A DNA stretch of 64,000 nucleotides from Immersiella caudata. Taxonomy: Eukaryota; Ascomycota; Sordariomycetes; Sordariales; Lasiosphaeriaceae. The position numbers and the translations under genes were made by a program. Every line of letters begins with the position of its first letter. The stretch's first letter is position 1. Below are positions 45,715 through 56,900 of the stretch, in pieces. The notes under the pieces were generated by a model, which saw only the letters and a program-made list of their open reading frames with translations, did not search any database and was not told the origin of the DNA. Where the stretch lies: positions 496,001-560,000 of the forward strand of contig JAULSU010000005.1 of assembly GCA_030512335.1 (NCBI GenBank). Reading direction: 5' to 3'.

Positions 45715-46408
45715 GGACATGAGGGGCATAGAGACGGGAGATACAATGGGGGCTTTCGGTTCTGGTACATACTTCAGGCATCGATAGACTTTGCAGGGCA
45801 CAGGTCTGTTTGTAACCATGGGAGATAATAATGGTATTTGTCTTGTGTTGACAGAATTCCGCGTCTCCCCTGGATGCCGGTGTAGCTCTGAGAAGCCTGG
45901 AAACGGGAGAAGTCCAAGTTGTTGGTACCCGTTGTGGTCTGCTCGGTGTTGAAGTTCCGGCCTAATTTGAGGCCAGTCGTGTTGGTCTGGTTCGGCGTTC
46001 AAGATCGAACGGTCTGAAATAGCTCATTCTTCCACACTGAGTTCTGCAAGGTCACTCAAGGTGATGACGACTTGGCATGTCACATGTCGGAGTTATGGGT
46101 TTGAGGCTCATGTCTGCAGATTGATAAAAGCCTGTTGGGGAACAAAGAAGTCTTCAGTTTAAAGGAATACAACGGCATTATAAGCCCAACAAAGACAATT
46201 CCCACAAAAAGGCTAGTCGCTATCTACCCAGGTACCTTTCTTGTAGGGAGACCAAGGAATACAAGAAGAGTTCCAGGCTGTGACGCAAAGCAGAGTATGT
46301 ACAAAACAAACCAGCTAAAATCATCCACAGACATTGTGGGAATGAAGAACAGAACGCCTTCATACCCAACTCCTTGCTTTCCGATATAGGGCTTGGTCCC
46401 TAGTTGTC
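45715..46408. other. Convergent intergenic region, no gene seen
   Basis: Between the stop codons of the AA8 and SANT genes. No supported open frame. Confidence 0.55.
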
Positions 46409-47443
46409 TCAGTGCTCCTCCTCCTCCTGCTTCACTTGTTGCTTCTGCAACCAGCGCAATCGCGACATGCGTGTCCGACAGGCGTTCTCCGAACGGCTTC
46501 CTATCTGCTGTTCAACTGGTCAGTAATTATGTGCTGAGCTCCGGCAGGTCACCTAAGTACTCACTTCTGCTATCACGCAGAACTTGAGCTTCGGGATCTG
46601 CGTTGCCAGCTCCCAGAGCTTCTCATCCTCCTCAGGAGTCCATAAATCAGTCCGTATGACTTTGACAGGGAGAGGCTTGCTCTCACGAACCCCCGAATCT
46701 TGGTAGGTTTCGTCCTCCTCGTCGGAAACCTCCTCAAAGCTTCCGTCTTCGTCCTGCGAGACTTCCTCGGCCTTGACGCTGTCCACAGGACTGTGCTCCT
46801 CCTCAGATACCTCCTCACAATCCCCATCATCGTCCTGCAAGTTTGGTTCGGCTTCCACGTTGACCGTAAGATGGTCCTTCTCCTCGGGTACTTCCTCAAA
46901 GTGCCCATCTTCGTCCGGGCTCTCGTGCTTCACCTTATCCAAGCCTTTAACAACAGCATCTGCTTCGCCCATCTTGATATCCATCTCTTCCACAGCGTCA
47001 CCATCGTCCGGATCCTCCTTCTCATCCGCCACCCAGGCTCTCCGCAATGCTTGGTACCTCTCGATCATTAGGTAACGGTGAAGTTCGTAGACATTCCCGT
47101 CGCCCCATGCCTTGCAGATGGAAGCCTCGCCATACGCGGCAAGACACTCGTGCTCCTTGATGACAGGAACGCTAAACTCAGATTCCATGGGAGACGCCAG
47201 GTTCTCGACGCCGACTTCCTTGAATTCGCTGCAGGGGAGGTAGTGTCGTTTCTTGAGAGGGCCTTTTCCGTTCTCGAGGCGCTCCAGGCAGGTCAAGACT
47301 TGTTTGAGGGTTTCGGCTTCGCTGGAGGAGATAGTGTTAGCACGTCGCGGACGATGAGGGAGGGCTCATGTGTTTTCGAGTTTTGTTGAGGGTTGTCCTC
47401 GAGACTCGCAGTGCGTATCAACGTAGCGGTTGCGCGGCGGCAT
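46409..47443 (-). CDS. SANT/Myb-like protein with acidic repeats
   Basis: Minus-strand exons 47443-47406 (tentative), 47321-46565 and 46504-46409; 296 residues. The C-terminus is a Myb/SANT repeat assembled across the last intron: LWTPEEDEKLWELATQIPK, then KFCVIAE joined to EIGSRSENACRTRMSRLRW, with the regularly spaced tryptophans and hydrophobics of a DNA-binding helix-turn-helix. Before it stands a strongly acidic region with three 27-residue repeats (DEDGHFEEV, DDDGDCEEV, DEDGSFEEV). The N-terminal half is globular and unrecognised. The first exon (MPPRNRYVDTHC) rests on a weak GTCTCG donor but a good CTAAC branch site and acceptor, so the start is uncertain. Possibly a chromatin or transcription factor. 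Confidence 0.7.
46729..46915 (-). repeat. Coding tandem repeat, 81-bp unit
   Basis: Within the SANT gene, the string CCTCCTCAAAGC and its variants recur at 46729, 46810 and 46891, exactly 81 bp (27 codons) apart, encoding acidic repeats of the form DEDGxFEEV. Confidence 0.85.
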
Positions 47444-48439
47444 GACGACGCCCTGCAGAACTTACCAGAAAGCAGTGTGTATGGTCTCCGACGGCAAAAG
47501 CGAGTATCCAAAGCAGTCGGGACAACGAGGGTAAATTACGAGACACATGGTGGCAGTCTCAAGCGAGCGTGGATGAGAAGGAAGTAGGAGGCGAGTCTGC
47601 TCCGCAGAATTGTCTTGGTTGCGCAGTGAGAAAAGTGCAGGAAGAAATCGCTAGCTTTGAGGTTTTGTCTTGTTGACGAGGCAGAAAAAGTAGCTTGGTC
47701 TCGAATTTTCGTGTCCTAAAATTCTGGAATTCACCCTGACGAGTTGGGCGATTCACCTGCGAAGATTCAACTGTCATTCAGCGCCGGTTGGCGGATCAAC
47801 AAGTAAGGCTTCCATCTGATCTTGACACGGTGAGAAGATGAGATGGAAAATACAGCCAGGATGAAGTCGAAGTTTATGAGCGGAAAATGCGTCTTGTGCC
47901 TTGTTCTGCATGTTGCTGGACTGAGCTTTCGGTCATTATCGATACGGTGCTGGGGATTGGTGCAAAATGGACCCGTGAAACATGGCATAATGACTCGATG
48001 CCTTGAGAAGAGACCAGAACTAGATAGCCACGTGAGTTCACTTTTCAGCTTGACCAGCCCAATCAGTACTGCGCGTCATGCAGCTTCAACTCACAGATAC
48101 TGCTTGCTCTTTGGTGTAACGCCCTGTACTTTAACAGTCAGCTTGTTACGAAGTCTGTCCATTTTCTAGTGGTATCGGGGCCAACATGCAAGCAAAACAT
48201 CAGCAGGCCTTCAACTCCTATCAATGACATCCCCTAACATACATCCACGATCACCAATAAACCTTACTCCACGTACGTCTAAAGTCGCCCTCCACCACTT
48301 CGCCCCCTGATCGTCCGCCACGCTTCCCTCTTTCTCCATAACGTCGATCAGGTGCCTCGAATTTCTAGGAAGGTTATTCGGGGGTCCACAAAATCTCTTC
48401 TAGTAGCCACCCGCTTACCCACAGTTCCTCTTCACTTTA
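47444..48439. other. Intergenic with one copy of a dispersed repeat
   Basis: No gene supported. The segment 48240-48356 is similar to 52973-53085 (see the dispersed repeat entries). Confidence 0.5.
48240..48356 (-). repeat. Dispersed diverged repeat, copy 1
   Basis: About 115 bp aligning by eye to 52973-53085 at roughly 70% identity (shared strings include CCACGCTT, TCCATAACG/TCCAACGG and TCGA(T/G)CAGGT). On the minus strand both copies stay open in the same relative frame over about 35 codons, which suggests a relic of a shared coding segment. Confidence 0.65.
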
Positions 48440-50269
48440 TCATTCATCATTGGAGTCCTCTCCATCACTCTCAGAACCTGTTTCTTGCGAAACTGAGCCC
48501 TGCTGGCTCATATCCTGCCCGTCCAATTCCCCTTCTTCCTGATCCTTATCCACATTCTCGTCTTCAAGTTCTTTAGGGTCGGATTCCAGTTCAGACTCGT
48601 AAACCGGGCCAGGCTCAAAGTCCAATTCGGAGGTCGATTCAGAGCTGGGAGTTGAAACTTCTCGATTCAGCTCGTCCCATGGAAGTTCGCGTGTGTCGAA
48701 ATCATCTGATGTAAGATGCACCCCATCCAGGTCAGAATCGTCTTCATCTGCTTCCAACCTCCTATTCAGCCACAGGGTGTACAGATGTTTTGACAGAGCA
48801 GACCTGACCATTCTCATCCTTTCTGACATTCGCCATCGTTCTTCCAGTGTGTATTGGTAATATGGCTGCCATGCCCCACCCTGGGGGCAAGTAGACACAT
48901 CTTTCGTCTCGTGATTCCTGCTGCGAATTTGGCATGCTCGCTCTACCGCCGTATGTGGCGGAACAATTCTGGGATCGTGCCAACCAGAAAGATGATTCGT
49001 GCTTTCAAGAGCAACGTGGTCCAGGAGCGAAACGCTCGTACTGCCCAAGACGTCCAGCAGTTGCTGGCAGAGCGTAGGGTTTTGGCTTAGGCCTTCTTCG
49101 CCATACAAGGTCAGTGACTTGATGCTCGGAGGTAGCGTGTCCTTTAATTGAAAAGGGGCGTAACTCCCGCCGCAACAGCCACTAAGAAGGACTTCTGGTT
49201 GTATGTAGAGGCGCTGAAGATTTGTGGAGTTCTGCAGCGGCCTAAAATGCGAGGCGTTGGCGCTGTGCCATGTTGGCCCTGATAGCGTGGAGAACCTATA
49301 GACGTCTAGAGACTCGAGAGAATGTGTGTGTGTTGAATAACGTTCCACAACTCGTCATTGGAAATCATAACGAGCCGGCGGGAGCTATAATTGACCAACG
49401 AGGGATCATCGTCCCAACGAATACACAAGCTAACGAGCATCTTGGGTACAACAAGTAGTGCCGATATCTCTGGGGCCGAGGGCGGGAAGTAGCGGTTGTA
49501 CACTAGCGTCGAGTCGGTGATAGATGGCGATTTGGGAGCGACTTGTAGCTGTTGGAGCAACTCGGTATTACCCGCTTGGCTGAGATCAAAGATCGATAAC
49601 CGTTGAATTCTTGGAATACTGAAAAAGTGCACTGCACTGTGGGTCGAAAGATCGTGTTCGTATCTTTCATTGTCTTTATCGTGGTGCCAGTAACTCCAAG
49701 CACCACAAACGTGGAGCTCGCGGAGATTCTTCAGCGAGCGGTCCATGTCTTGCCCGTCGTCGACTGCTTGTTGAAACACATCGCGCATGAAAGAGTCGTA
49801 ATCTGAAAGATTAGCATACAGCGTGGTCATATTTGGCAAATTTGCCAGTAGCAAGGCCATAAATGGCCTCGGGTCCACTTTTTCGGACCGTCTTCAGGAC
49901 GTTGGTGTCGATGTGCTGACGTTTAGTCGTATCAATAGTGTCACGGATCAGATCGATATCGTCATCCAGGAGAACGAGACGGCCGCGTTCGTGATTGAGC
50001 CCAAAGGTCCAATTGCGAATGCTGACTTCATAGATCCCATTGGCAATCCGTGTGCTGGAAAGAACGGAGCGAAGAAATTTCCATAGTTCTGGAATCGAAT
50101 GATGCCCGCCGTCGTACGACCATTTCGAGTAGATTCGGCCGCTCAACATGTCTTGCCACTGGTGAGAGACGAGGCAGAGGTTACAGAAAGCCTTCGTGTC
50201 GCTGTCGGTGGCGATGTGGTTGATGATCTTGTCAAATAATTCGCGAGCCAGGCTAGAAAGGTCCATCAT
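48440..50269 (-). pseudogene. F-box-like gene with two frame breaks
   Basis: Minus strand, starting MMDLSSLARELFDKIINHIA, an F-box-like opening followed by LCLVSHQWQDML. The body has leucine-rich, repeat-like segments (LKNLRELHVCGAW, PRIQRLSIFDLSQAGN, KSLTLYGEEGL), as in fungal F-box/LRR proteins that select substrates for SCF ubiquitin ligases. The C-terminus is very acidic and Ser-rich. The reading frame breaks twice: at about 49876-49890, near a run of five A in coding sense, and at 49322-49335, within a short CA repeat. Sequence similarity of style continues on both sides, so the three open frames (50269-49811, 49878-49306, 49348-48440) once formed one gene. No GT-AG intron I could find repairs the breaks. 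Confidence 0.65.
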
Positions 50270-50684
50270 GCCGCTTGCGCAATGCTTGTTGAGGTGAGAC
50301 AGCGACTTCAGATAGCCAAGAGGTCCAAGTTGAGCGGAGGCGACGCAGTTTGATTGAGATCAGGGAAAGGCCCCAGAAGGGAAGATTGGCGAGGCAACTG
50401 AAGTTGGCAGTTTGTATGCGGTGAAGCAGTTCTGTGCGTCAACGTCAGTTGTGGAGACTTTGTCTGTCCATTTTCCCGACAGCAGAAAGATATCTCGTTC
50501 ACAACACAGGAACGCAACTTCCGCGTCTCTGCAAGCTCGAAATTGGAACATGTGGCGGCTGGCAGTCGCATTGTGACAGCCAGGAACCCCCTTCTTCTGG
50601 TCGGGCCTTCCTTGAACAGGAGAGTGTCTATTCGCACCATCGCTTTTGTTTATTTTGCACCATACGTACACATACATGTGGGTT
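50270..50684. other. Intergenic, no gene seen
   Basis: 5' flank of the F-box gene. Minus-strand frames up to 112 codons lack recognisable features. Confidence 0.5.
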
Positions 50685-50836
50685 CGAAAGGCGTCCAAGT
50701 CAGGTAAAGAGGCACCCGGACTATCTTGAGACGCATCCAGGCTGTCTAAAGAGACATCTGAGCTATCTAGACAGGCATTTAGGCTATCTACAGAGGTATC
50801 TGGGTTATAAAAAGAGGCGTTTAAACTAATAAATAC
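50685..50836. repeat. 21-bp minisatellite, seven copies
   Basis: A unit resembling GAGGCATCTAGGCTATCTAAA recurs with exact 21-bp spacing: its GGC-type anchor lies at 50690, 50711, 50732, 50753, 50774, 50795 and 50816. On the plus strand it keeps frame and would encode seven-residue repeats such as KRHPDYL. Copies become more A/T-rich toward the right, where an A/T-rich stretch begins. Confidence 0.92.
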
Positions 50837-51159
50837 CGTTTGTTCCTTAGTTGAATAAAGGCTTTATAATTATAAGTTGTGCAACGGGGTATGGTGCACG
50901 TATCGTATAGTGCAACTACCTAGATTATCTCTTGAACAAAGCTATCCCCACAAAATTCCAGAAACATTGCACTCTGCATTAGTGGAAAAATTAACGGTTG
51001 CAACCGCTGGACACCGTTCCGTGTATGGGTCGCTCCAACAAAAACATCTCAACCTCATCCCCCTCCATATCAAACCCAAGCTATCCATCAACCCCAAAAC
51101 AGACACCTCCCCCAAAAAACCCCATCTCTCCCTCTCTTCCCCTTCTACCCTCTCCTTTT
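50837..51159. other. A/T-rich patch and short intergenic stretch
   Basis: 50815-50990 is clearly A/T-richer than its surroundings and has no open frame of note, resembling decayed repeat DNA. The remainder up to 51159 is C-rich low-complexity sequence next to the HET remnant. Confidence 0.5.
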
Positions 51160-52664
51160 TCATCGAAACAAATGAACCACCACATCCTCACTCCTCGCCA
51201 ACTGCGGCACCAAACCCATGAACCCATCCTCGCTAATAAGCCACTGCCTCCCGCACACCAACTCACCCGGCACCGGCGTCGGTAGCGCAAAGCGTATCGG
51301 CAACTTCTCGTGCAACTGCCTCTGCGTATACCTCGGCTCCGTCTCGCTTCTTTCCTTCCACGAATTCTTCAAGAACGGCGTGTAATCGTTGATCTCCCCG
51401 GTCCACACCTTGAAGATGGGTCGGTCTCGGATCTTATGGGGAAACCCGGCGCGGTCCTGCCAGAAGGCGTCCTGGCGGGGATGCTTGTCGAGTTGAAAGT
51501 CGGCGAGTGCTTGAGGGTTGATATATTTGGCGAAAGCTTCGTCGTAGGAGAGGTGGGTGGTGGGATAGGGCTTGGGAAGGTGTTGATGAGGGAGGCGTGG
51601 GAGAGGGCGGACTAGTTGGTGTTGTTGTGGGGCTTGGCGTCTTCGACGGCTTTGATGGCGAGGACGCGGGGGAGGGGGTACGGGTTTTCGGGAGAGGGTT
51701 TGGTGTCGAGGAAGTGGAAGGAGGTGTGTTTGAGGCCGTCCCAGCGGGAGGCGCGGAGGAAGGGGAGGGGGGCGATGGGAGTGGATCGGCGCTGGCGGCG
51801 CTAGTCGGGGAGATAGGAAGGTAGGTCCTCGGCGTAGTAGGATTGGTCGATGAGACTGAAGAAGAAGAGGGGCTTGTTTGGCTTGTGGTAGATGTATGCC
51901 TTGGCGACCTTGGTGTGTAGTGCTTTCGGGAGGATCTGTAGTTGATCTCGAGGTCTAGGGGAGGGGATACTGGAGATCTCGAAGAGGGTAAAGATCTTGT
52001 CTCGCGAGTCGGTTGCGTGGTAGTTTTGGGCATTTTGGATTGCGGAGAGGATGTGCCAGTTCTTGAGTGTTTCGGGGTCCTTAGAGGTGGGCGACCTCAT
52101 ACAATCGGACGGGAACCTTGTACACAGGCCAGTCCTTCATCATGTTGAAGATTCTCACCGTCTAGAATGCGACCCTGGAGATTTCGTCCTCTTCTCCCGA
52201 GTAAAAGATGGTCTTCTCTCAGCGCGGGTAAAGATCTTTCCCATCAGCTTGACCTGCTCCGTCTTCTCTTTCTGTTCATCCTGGTTGATGTAAATCGAGT
52301 CGACCCACGTATGAATGCGTGTCTCGTCTGAGCCAGGACGGATGTTGATCAGCAGATTCCTGAGATTCTTAGTAATCCTTATGGTTCCCGTTGGGCGGCT
52401 GGGGCAGACTGCGACTGCTCGGGGCTCTCCTCCGCCTGTGTGCTCCAGGTTGACTATGCCGGTATCGGCAGCATCGATTAGATGCAGTCGTTCATTGCTC
52501 TCCCAGACGTACGAAGTAGCTGTGTAAGGGGCAAGGATAGATGAAGCGCGTATTGATACTGATTCTGAGGGGGTCGGCAGGTGCCCCGGATGAAGTGTAA
52601 CCATGCGGATGTCATGTGGTGGCAACGCCGTGTATTGGTATTCTGGGAGCGGCGGAGACGCCAT
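51160..52664 (-). pseudogene. HET-domain (heterokaryon incompatibility) gene, broken
   Basis: Minus strand, ATG at 52664. The N-terminal half matches the HET domain, which in filamentous fungi triggers cell death on fusion of unlike strains: YQYTALPPHDIRMVTLHPG, TATSYVWES and the signature WVDSIYINQDEQKEKTEQV. After KLMGKIFTRA the frame shifts near 52220 and returns near 52100. The continuation NYHATDSRDKIFTLFEI is the usual ATDxRDKI motif. Downstream the same frame is interrupted by TAG at 51801-51803 and 51612-51614 and stays protein-like to about 51160 (GELVCGRQWLISEDGFMGLV, the typical HET C-terminal segment). A further TAG at 52162-52164 lies in the shifted frame. This is a pseudogene unless several assembly errors coincide. 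Confidence 0.8.
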
Positions 52665-53004
52665 GTTGGGAACCAGTGGGCACAGTGTTCGAGCTGGATG
52701 TCATGAAGCTGGACAAGAGTGGGATTTGATAGTGGGATTGATGAGAAGAAAGGCGAACAAAGGCTGGAGCTGAAAGTGTTTCAGGGGGCTGCCAAATGCG
52801 ACGAGTGGCGTCCCCCCTCTTTTAGACTCGCCAGTTCCCCAGCTTGGTCGCTCGGGTCTTCCTATCATGCTGGCCCCTTCAGATATGGCCAATAGGAGAC
52901 CACGGACGCAGCAAAGTCGTTGCATCCAGCGCGACATCCACATTGACTGCTGAAACATAGATCCATAGGTAGGTTACCGTCAATAAGAACTTCTCCACGC
53001 CGAC
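52665..53004. other. Intergenic with part of dispersed repeat copy 2
   Basis: Between the HET remnant and the orphan gene on the same strand. An open minus frame (52865-53068) overlaps the repeat and may be a displaced continuation of the orphan gene. Confidence 0.45.
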
Positions 53005-53085
53005 CTAATATCGTCCTCTCCACCGCTTGCGCCCCCCTGAATGTCCCCCACGCTTTCCCTTTATCCAACGGTGTCGAGCAGGTTG
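52973..53085 (-). repeat. Dispersed diverged repeat, copy 2
   Basis: Partner of 48240-48356. It covers the last codons of the orphan gene at 53005 and the sequence just beyond. The frame conserved with copy 1 is not the frame used by the orphan gene, which hints at a frame break near 53070. Confidence 0.65.
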
Positions 53086-53924
53086 CTGATTCTGGTTGTG
53101 GGGAGAGTCATCCTTGAGACAGTGAATCGCTGTCAATAGCGACATCCCGGCTTGATTGAAGCTCGTCTTCGTTGTGCCCGGTATGACAAAATTGTACGAC
53201 GAGGCGTACACTGCTGAGACCCAATATGTGAGGCGAGACTTGTAACTGGCAGCTGTGACCAGATCGTCGAACCACACCCCCTGGTCGGAAGCATCGGTGC
53301 ATTTGAAGCCGGCAAGCTTGTAAATCTTGCTTAACCACTCTCCTTGCCACTTCTCCAGATCTTTCTTGGTTTCCATGTCGGCTAGTGTTGTGGGGTGGGC
53401 GCGGTAGTCTTTCTGCACCAAAAGCATTCGCATTGGCAGGTCCTGCTCGGCCAGATCCTTGAGCGCCTTGTAGAGACATCGAGAATCCCTCATTTCATCC
53501 TCCGACAACGACTGCAAGATTGAGTCAAGGACAGACGACGAAACAGAGCCGAAGAAACCTAGGCCGACCGTTCTTCTGGGATCATCTTCCTGTTGCCAAG
53601 CCGCTCTTTCTTTAGCATAGGACTGCTTGTCGAGAAGGAAATCACCCTCCCAGCGCCCCCGCTCCTGAGGGCTGAGCTCATTGACGTTCTGCGGCTTTCT
53701 TTGTTCCGGAGACGCTTCGTTCAGAACTCTGAAGGCTGATTGGAGGGCGGTGGGGCTTATACCGTTGATGCGAGTTGCAATCGAAATTGGGTCCCCTTTG
53801 TATGCCGACTCATCGGGAACGTATTCAAACGGTTCTTCTTTCCATCGTGAGGCGGACTGGGGATCGATCTAATCCCATACTCCCAGCAAGATCGCTCCCC
53901 AGGTAAACTCACATGGCCATGCAT
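53005..53924 (-). CDS. Orphan protein, unrecognised, 3' end doubtful
   Basis: Minus-strand exons 53924-53913 (Met-His-Gly-His) and 53868-53005 give 291 residues; a 44-bp intron joins them in frame. The start is tentative, because upstream in this frame a stop precedes with no other ATG. The protein is hydrophilic with protein-like composition: SRWKEEPFEYVPDESAYKGD, PISIATRINGISPTALQSAF, LSPQERGRWEGDFLLDKQ, WLSKIYKLAGFKCTDASDQG. No motif or domain is recognised. The last 30 residues are basic and Gly-rich and overlap a dispersed repeat in a non-conserved frame, so the true C-terminus may differ. It lies behind the HET remnant in the same orientation. Confidence 0.5.
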
Positions 53925-56900
53925 CCCAATCGTCGAAGGTCCGATAGATAGTTTCGATCTCCATTCTTTTCAATAGCGTACAGGATGGCCATCAAGCGGG
54001 GGGCATGGACGGGAACCGGTCGCGCGAGATGAAGTTGATGGCAGGAGGTTAGGAAGCCATCAGAGCTGAGAGCAGGTGTGGGCCTCAAGAGATTACGATA
54101 CTTGCAGTTGGTCGAAGCTGAATTGTTAGCGCGTTCCGAACACCCTTGTCGGTATCTGACGTCAGGTGGGCGCCAGGTGCACCAGGCGAGGGCGCCAAGG
54201 ACTGCTCTACAGGGGGTAGAAAGTGCGTTGAGAAAACCCGCGTGCTGAGGCATTGGCGATGTTGAGCATCGCGAAAACGCTCCCGTTGAGGTTTGTGATG
54301 GAATGGTAAGCCCCGAATCGTAGCATCTGGTGGATTTCATCACCGGCCGCCGAATCGGTGTCTTGTCCCATGCTTGGCGCCAGCGTCCGCCGCCGTTGCG
54401 GACCCGAAATGGCGGAGACTCGAGGCACGGCCTCTTTTCATCCTCGTTCAGAGCGTCGCCACCATTCCCACTGCACCGTCACCAGACACAAAGAACACGA
54501 ACGCGTAAGCTTTCAACCCAACCAATGCCACCCATCTCTCAAGAAACACCTTCGCTTCAACAAATTCTCCGTCATGCCAACCAAGCCCACTAGTCTATCG
54601 CGGGGGTTACACCAGACACTCATAGCGTCTTCTTGGAACCTAACCAATCAAGTACAATTCTCCGCAGAACAACTCACCTCCTCCGCTCCATACAATCTGT
54701 GCAACGACGACAACTTCACAACCAACCCCCAAAGCATTTAACTCCAACTCACCATCGGACCATTCTCCGAAATCCTACGCACCCAGCTCCCCTCATCCCT
54801 TCCAAAAAACCACCAAATTGACGCCCGCAGATCCCTTTCTGCATGGAAGCACTGGCAGGAACTCCAAGAAATCCCTTTCCGAACCTCCATATCACAAAAA
54901 GATGACAAACCCACAAAATCCCATTCGCCTCCCGCTCAATATCGGAAAGATCAACAAATCCACCATTCTGGCATCGCCTTGGTACTGGACCGCGCCGTCT
55001 AACCGAGAGCAATTCTCCTTCCTCCCAATGACAGCTCCCAAACCCAGCCGAGAGCTCCCCTTCTGACATGACATACCCTCCACTTGCCGACCCCAGTCCC
55101 GTCCGGCCACCTGCCAGACGAGGCCGGCAAGGGGGCCAACGAACCCCCTCACCAAGGGCAGTTCCTCCCTTCTGCCTTCGGTGTGCGTAGCGAGGCAGCA
55201 CGGACAATGCTGAACCACACATCGAGTCCAGACGAGAGAAAACTACCCTTGGCTGCATAAACCTGCACCGCGGGAACTAGGGGAGCTAGAGCTCCCTACC
55301 TGCCGACTCGATATGACGCGAGATTGCACCAGCGCGTGCGTGGCGGACGTTCAATTCCGGGTTGCCCAGACGCCACGCCCATCGCAGGGGGATTCAGATG
55401 ACGCCGAGCTCGACCGGGTGGCGAGCGGCGCACGCAAGCAGGTAGAACAATCCCAGCGGGGCCGTGGGTATGCTGTCAGCGGCAAGGGGGCACGGCAGTG
55501 TGCATTGCTATACGCAATCCTGAGCATGTTCGTTCGTGATGGGATAATACTTGCTCGAATCCCGCGGCATGGGTAGCTCGGAGCATTTTGGACCAAAGCT
55601 GAAGAAGAGAAGGTAGTAATAGCGCAGTATAAAACGCGTCCGTTTTCGGGGTGGTTCAAGCTTCCCTCCGCGCCGAACAATACACAGGACAGCCGAGAAA
55701 GGCACCGACGGTTTAGCCGGGGCCGGGCGTGGAGGGCGCTCTCAGTGCGCGGTGGGCTACATGCCATCCCCCTATACTGTACGTAGTTTCCCGTGGATCT
55801 GGGCGGCGCCAATGCCGGCTGATAATATGCGGTTTAATGGAATTGCACTCTAGGGGAGCGCCCCGAGTCGTGGCGGCTGTTTCAGGCGAGCGTGTATATT
55901 AACCATCAACTGCCGCTTGGCGTGACGGTGGAGCCGTCCCCAGCGACTCCCAGCGCACCCGAGTGAGGGAGAATTGCGGTCCCATTGAGCCCTATAGCGG
56001 TTGGAACCTGCCCGATTTCCCCGCACCCGAGCAGCTCAATAAAAAAGTCCCGAGGGACCGCAGTGAGGGGACCGCGTGTTACTCGACTTGCACGGTCGAG
56101 AACGACTTCTAGATTCCCAGAATGCTCGAGCGCGGCATTTGGGTAGACTCTGATGACCCGAACCCAACCGCCGAAAGGTCATATGAACGAAGAAGCCTTT
56201 TGGCAGCGGCAGTATGGCTCGTTGGCGAGGCATTTCACCACCCGCCACAATCTGTCTGCTCCGTCTCCGCATATTGTCTTGGCGGCTCGTCGAGGTTCCT
56301 CCAACACGGCTGGCCAGGGGCCGTCCAGGGCAACTGCTTGGTTGCAGTAACCCCAATACTAAGCCAGCGCTGGGCTTTCCCCACAACCTTATTAGAGAGG
56401 GCAAGCTGCAAGGGCAGCCCTCGTGGGCGTTGGGCAGGATCGGGCGGCGCGTGGGTGGCCGCTGAGCGAAGGTCGTCCTAAAGCGGAGGATGGAGGGACG
56501 TGCATGAGATGGAATAATACCCCAGATCGACCCAGATTGCCACAGAGGCCCATCCTTCCCCACACTTTCCTCGCCGCCCTCATGACCAATCGACAGGCGG
56601 CACGGCGGACGTCGACTGCGTGCAAATGAAGGCTCCATATGGGGTAGCCGCTCAGATCTGGTCGGCATCTACAAGCAGCCCCGCACCCCATATCCAGCGG
56701 TGCTTGCTCGGCGGCGGCTCAAGTGTCACCTCGGAAGTTCCTGGCCGAGGACCAACGCCGGGCCTGTCTTCCTGATTGCGAGCCTCGTTCTCGAACCACG
56801 GGGGTCGCCAAGGTCGCTCTCGATGTTGGTCCAGCTGGATGCTGAACGTCAGGGGTCGGCAGTGCCAAGGGAGGACGGTCCCGGTATAAAGGTCGAACAC

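Noticed and set aside
50685..50836. CRISPR-like array or telomere-type repeat
   Set aside because: 21-bp units abut without spacers and diverge gradually; no telomeric unit.
55351..55812. A 153-codon minus-strand frame in the gene-poor region
   Set aside because: Composition unlike a globular protein and no supporting splice sites or neighbours.
56036..56668. A 210-codon minus-strand frame upstream of GH6
   Set aside because: Arg/Pro/Ser-rich, no motif, in a G/C-rich stretch where long chance frames are common.
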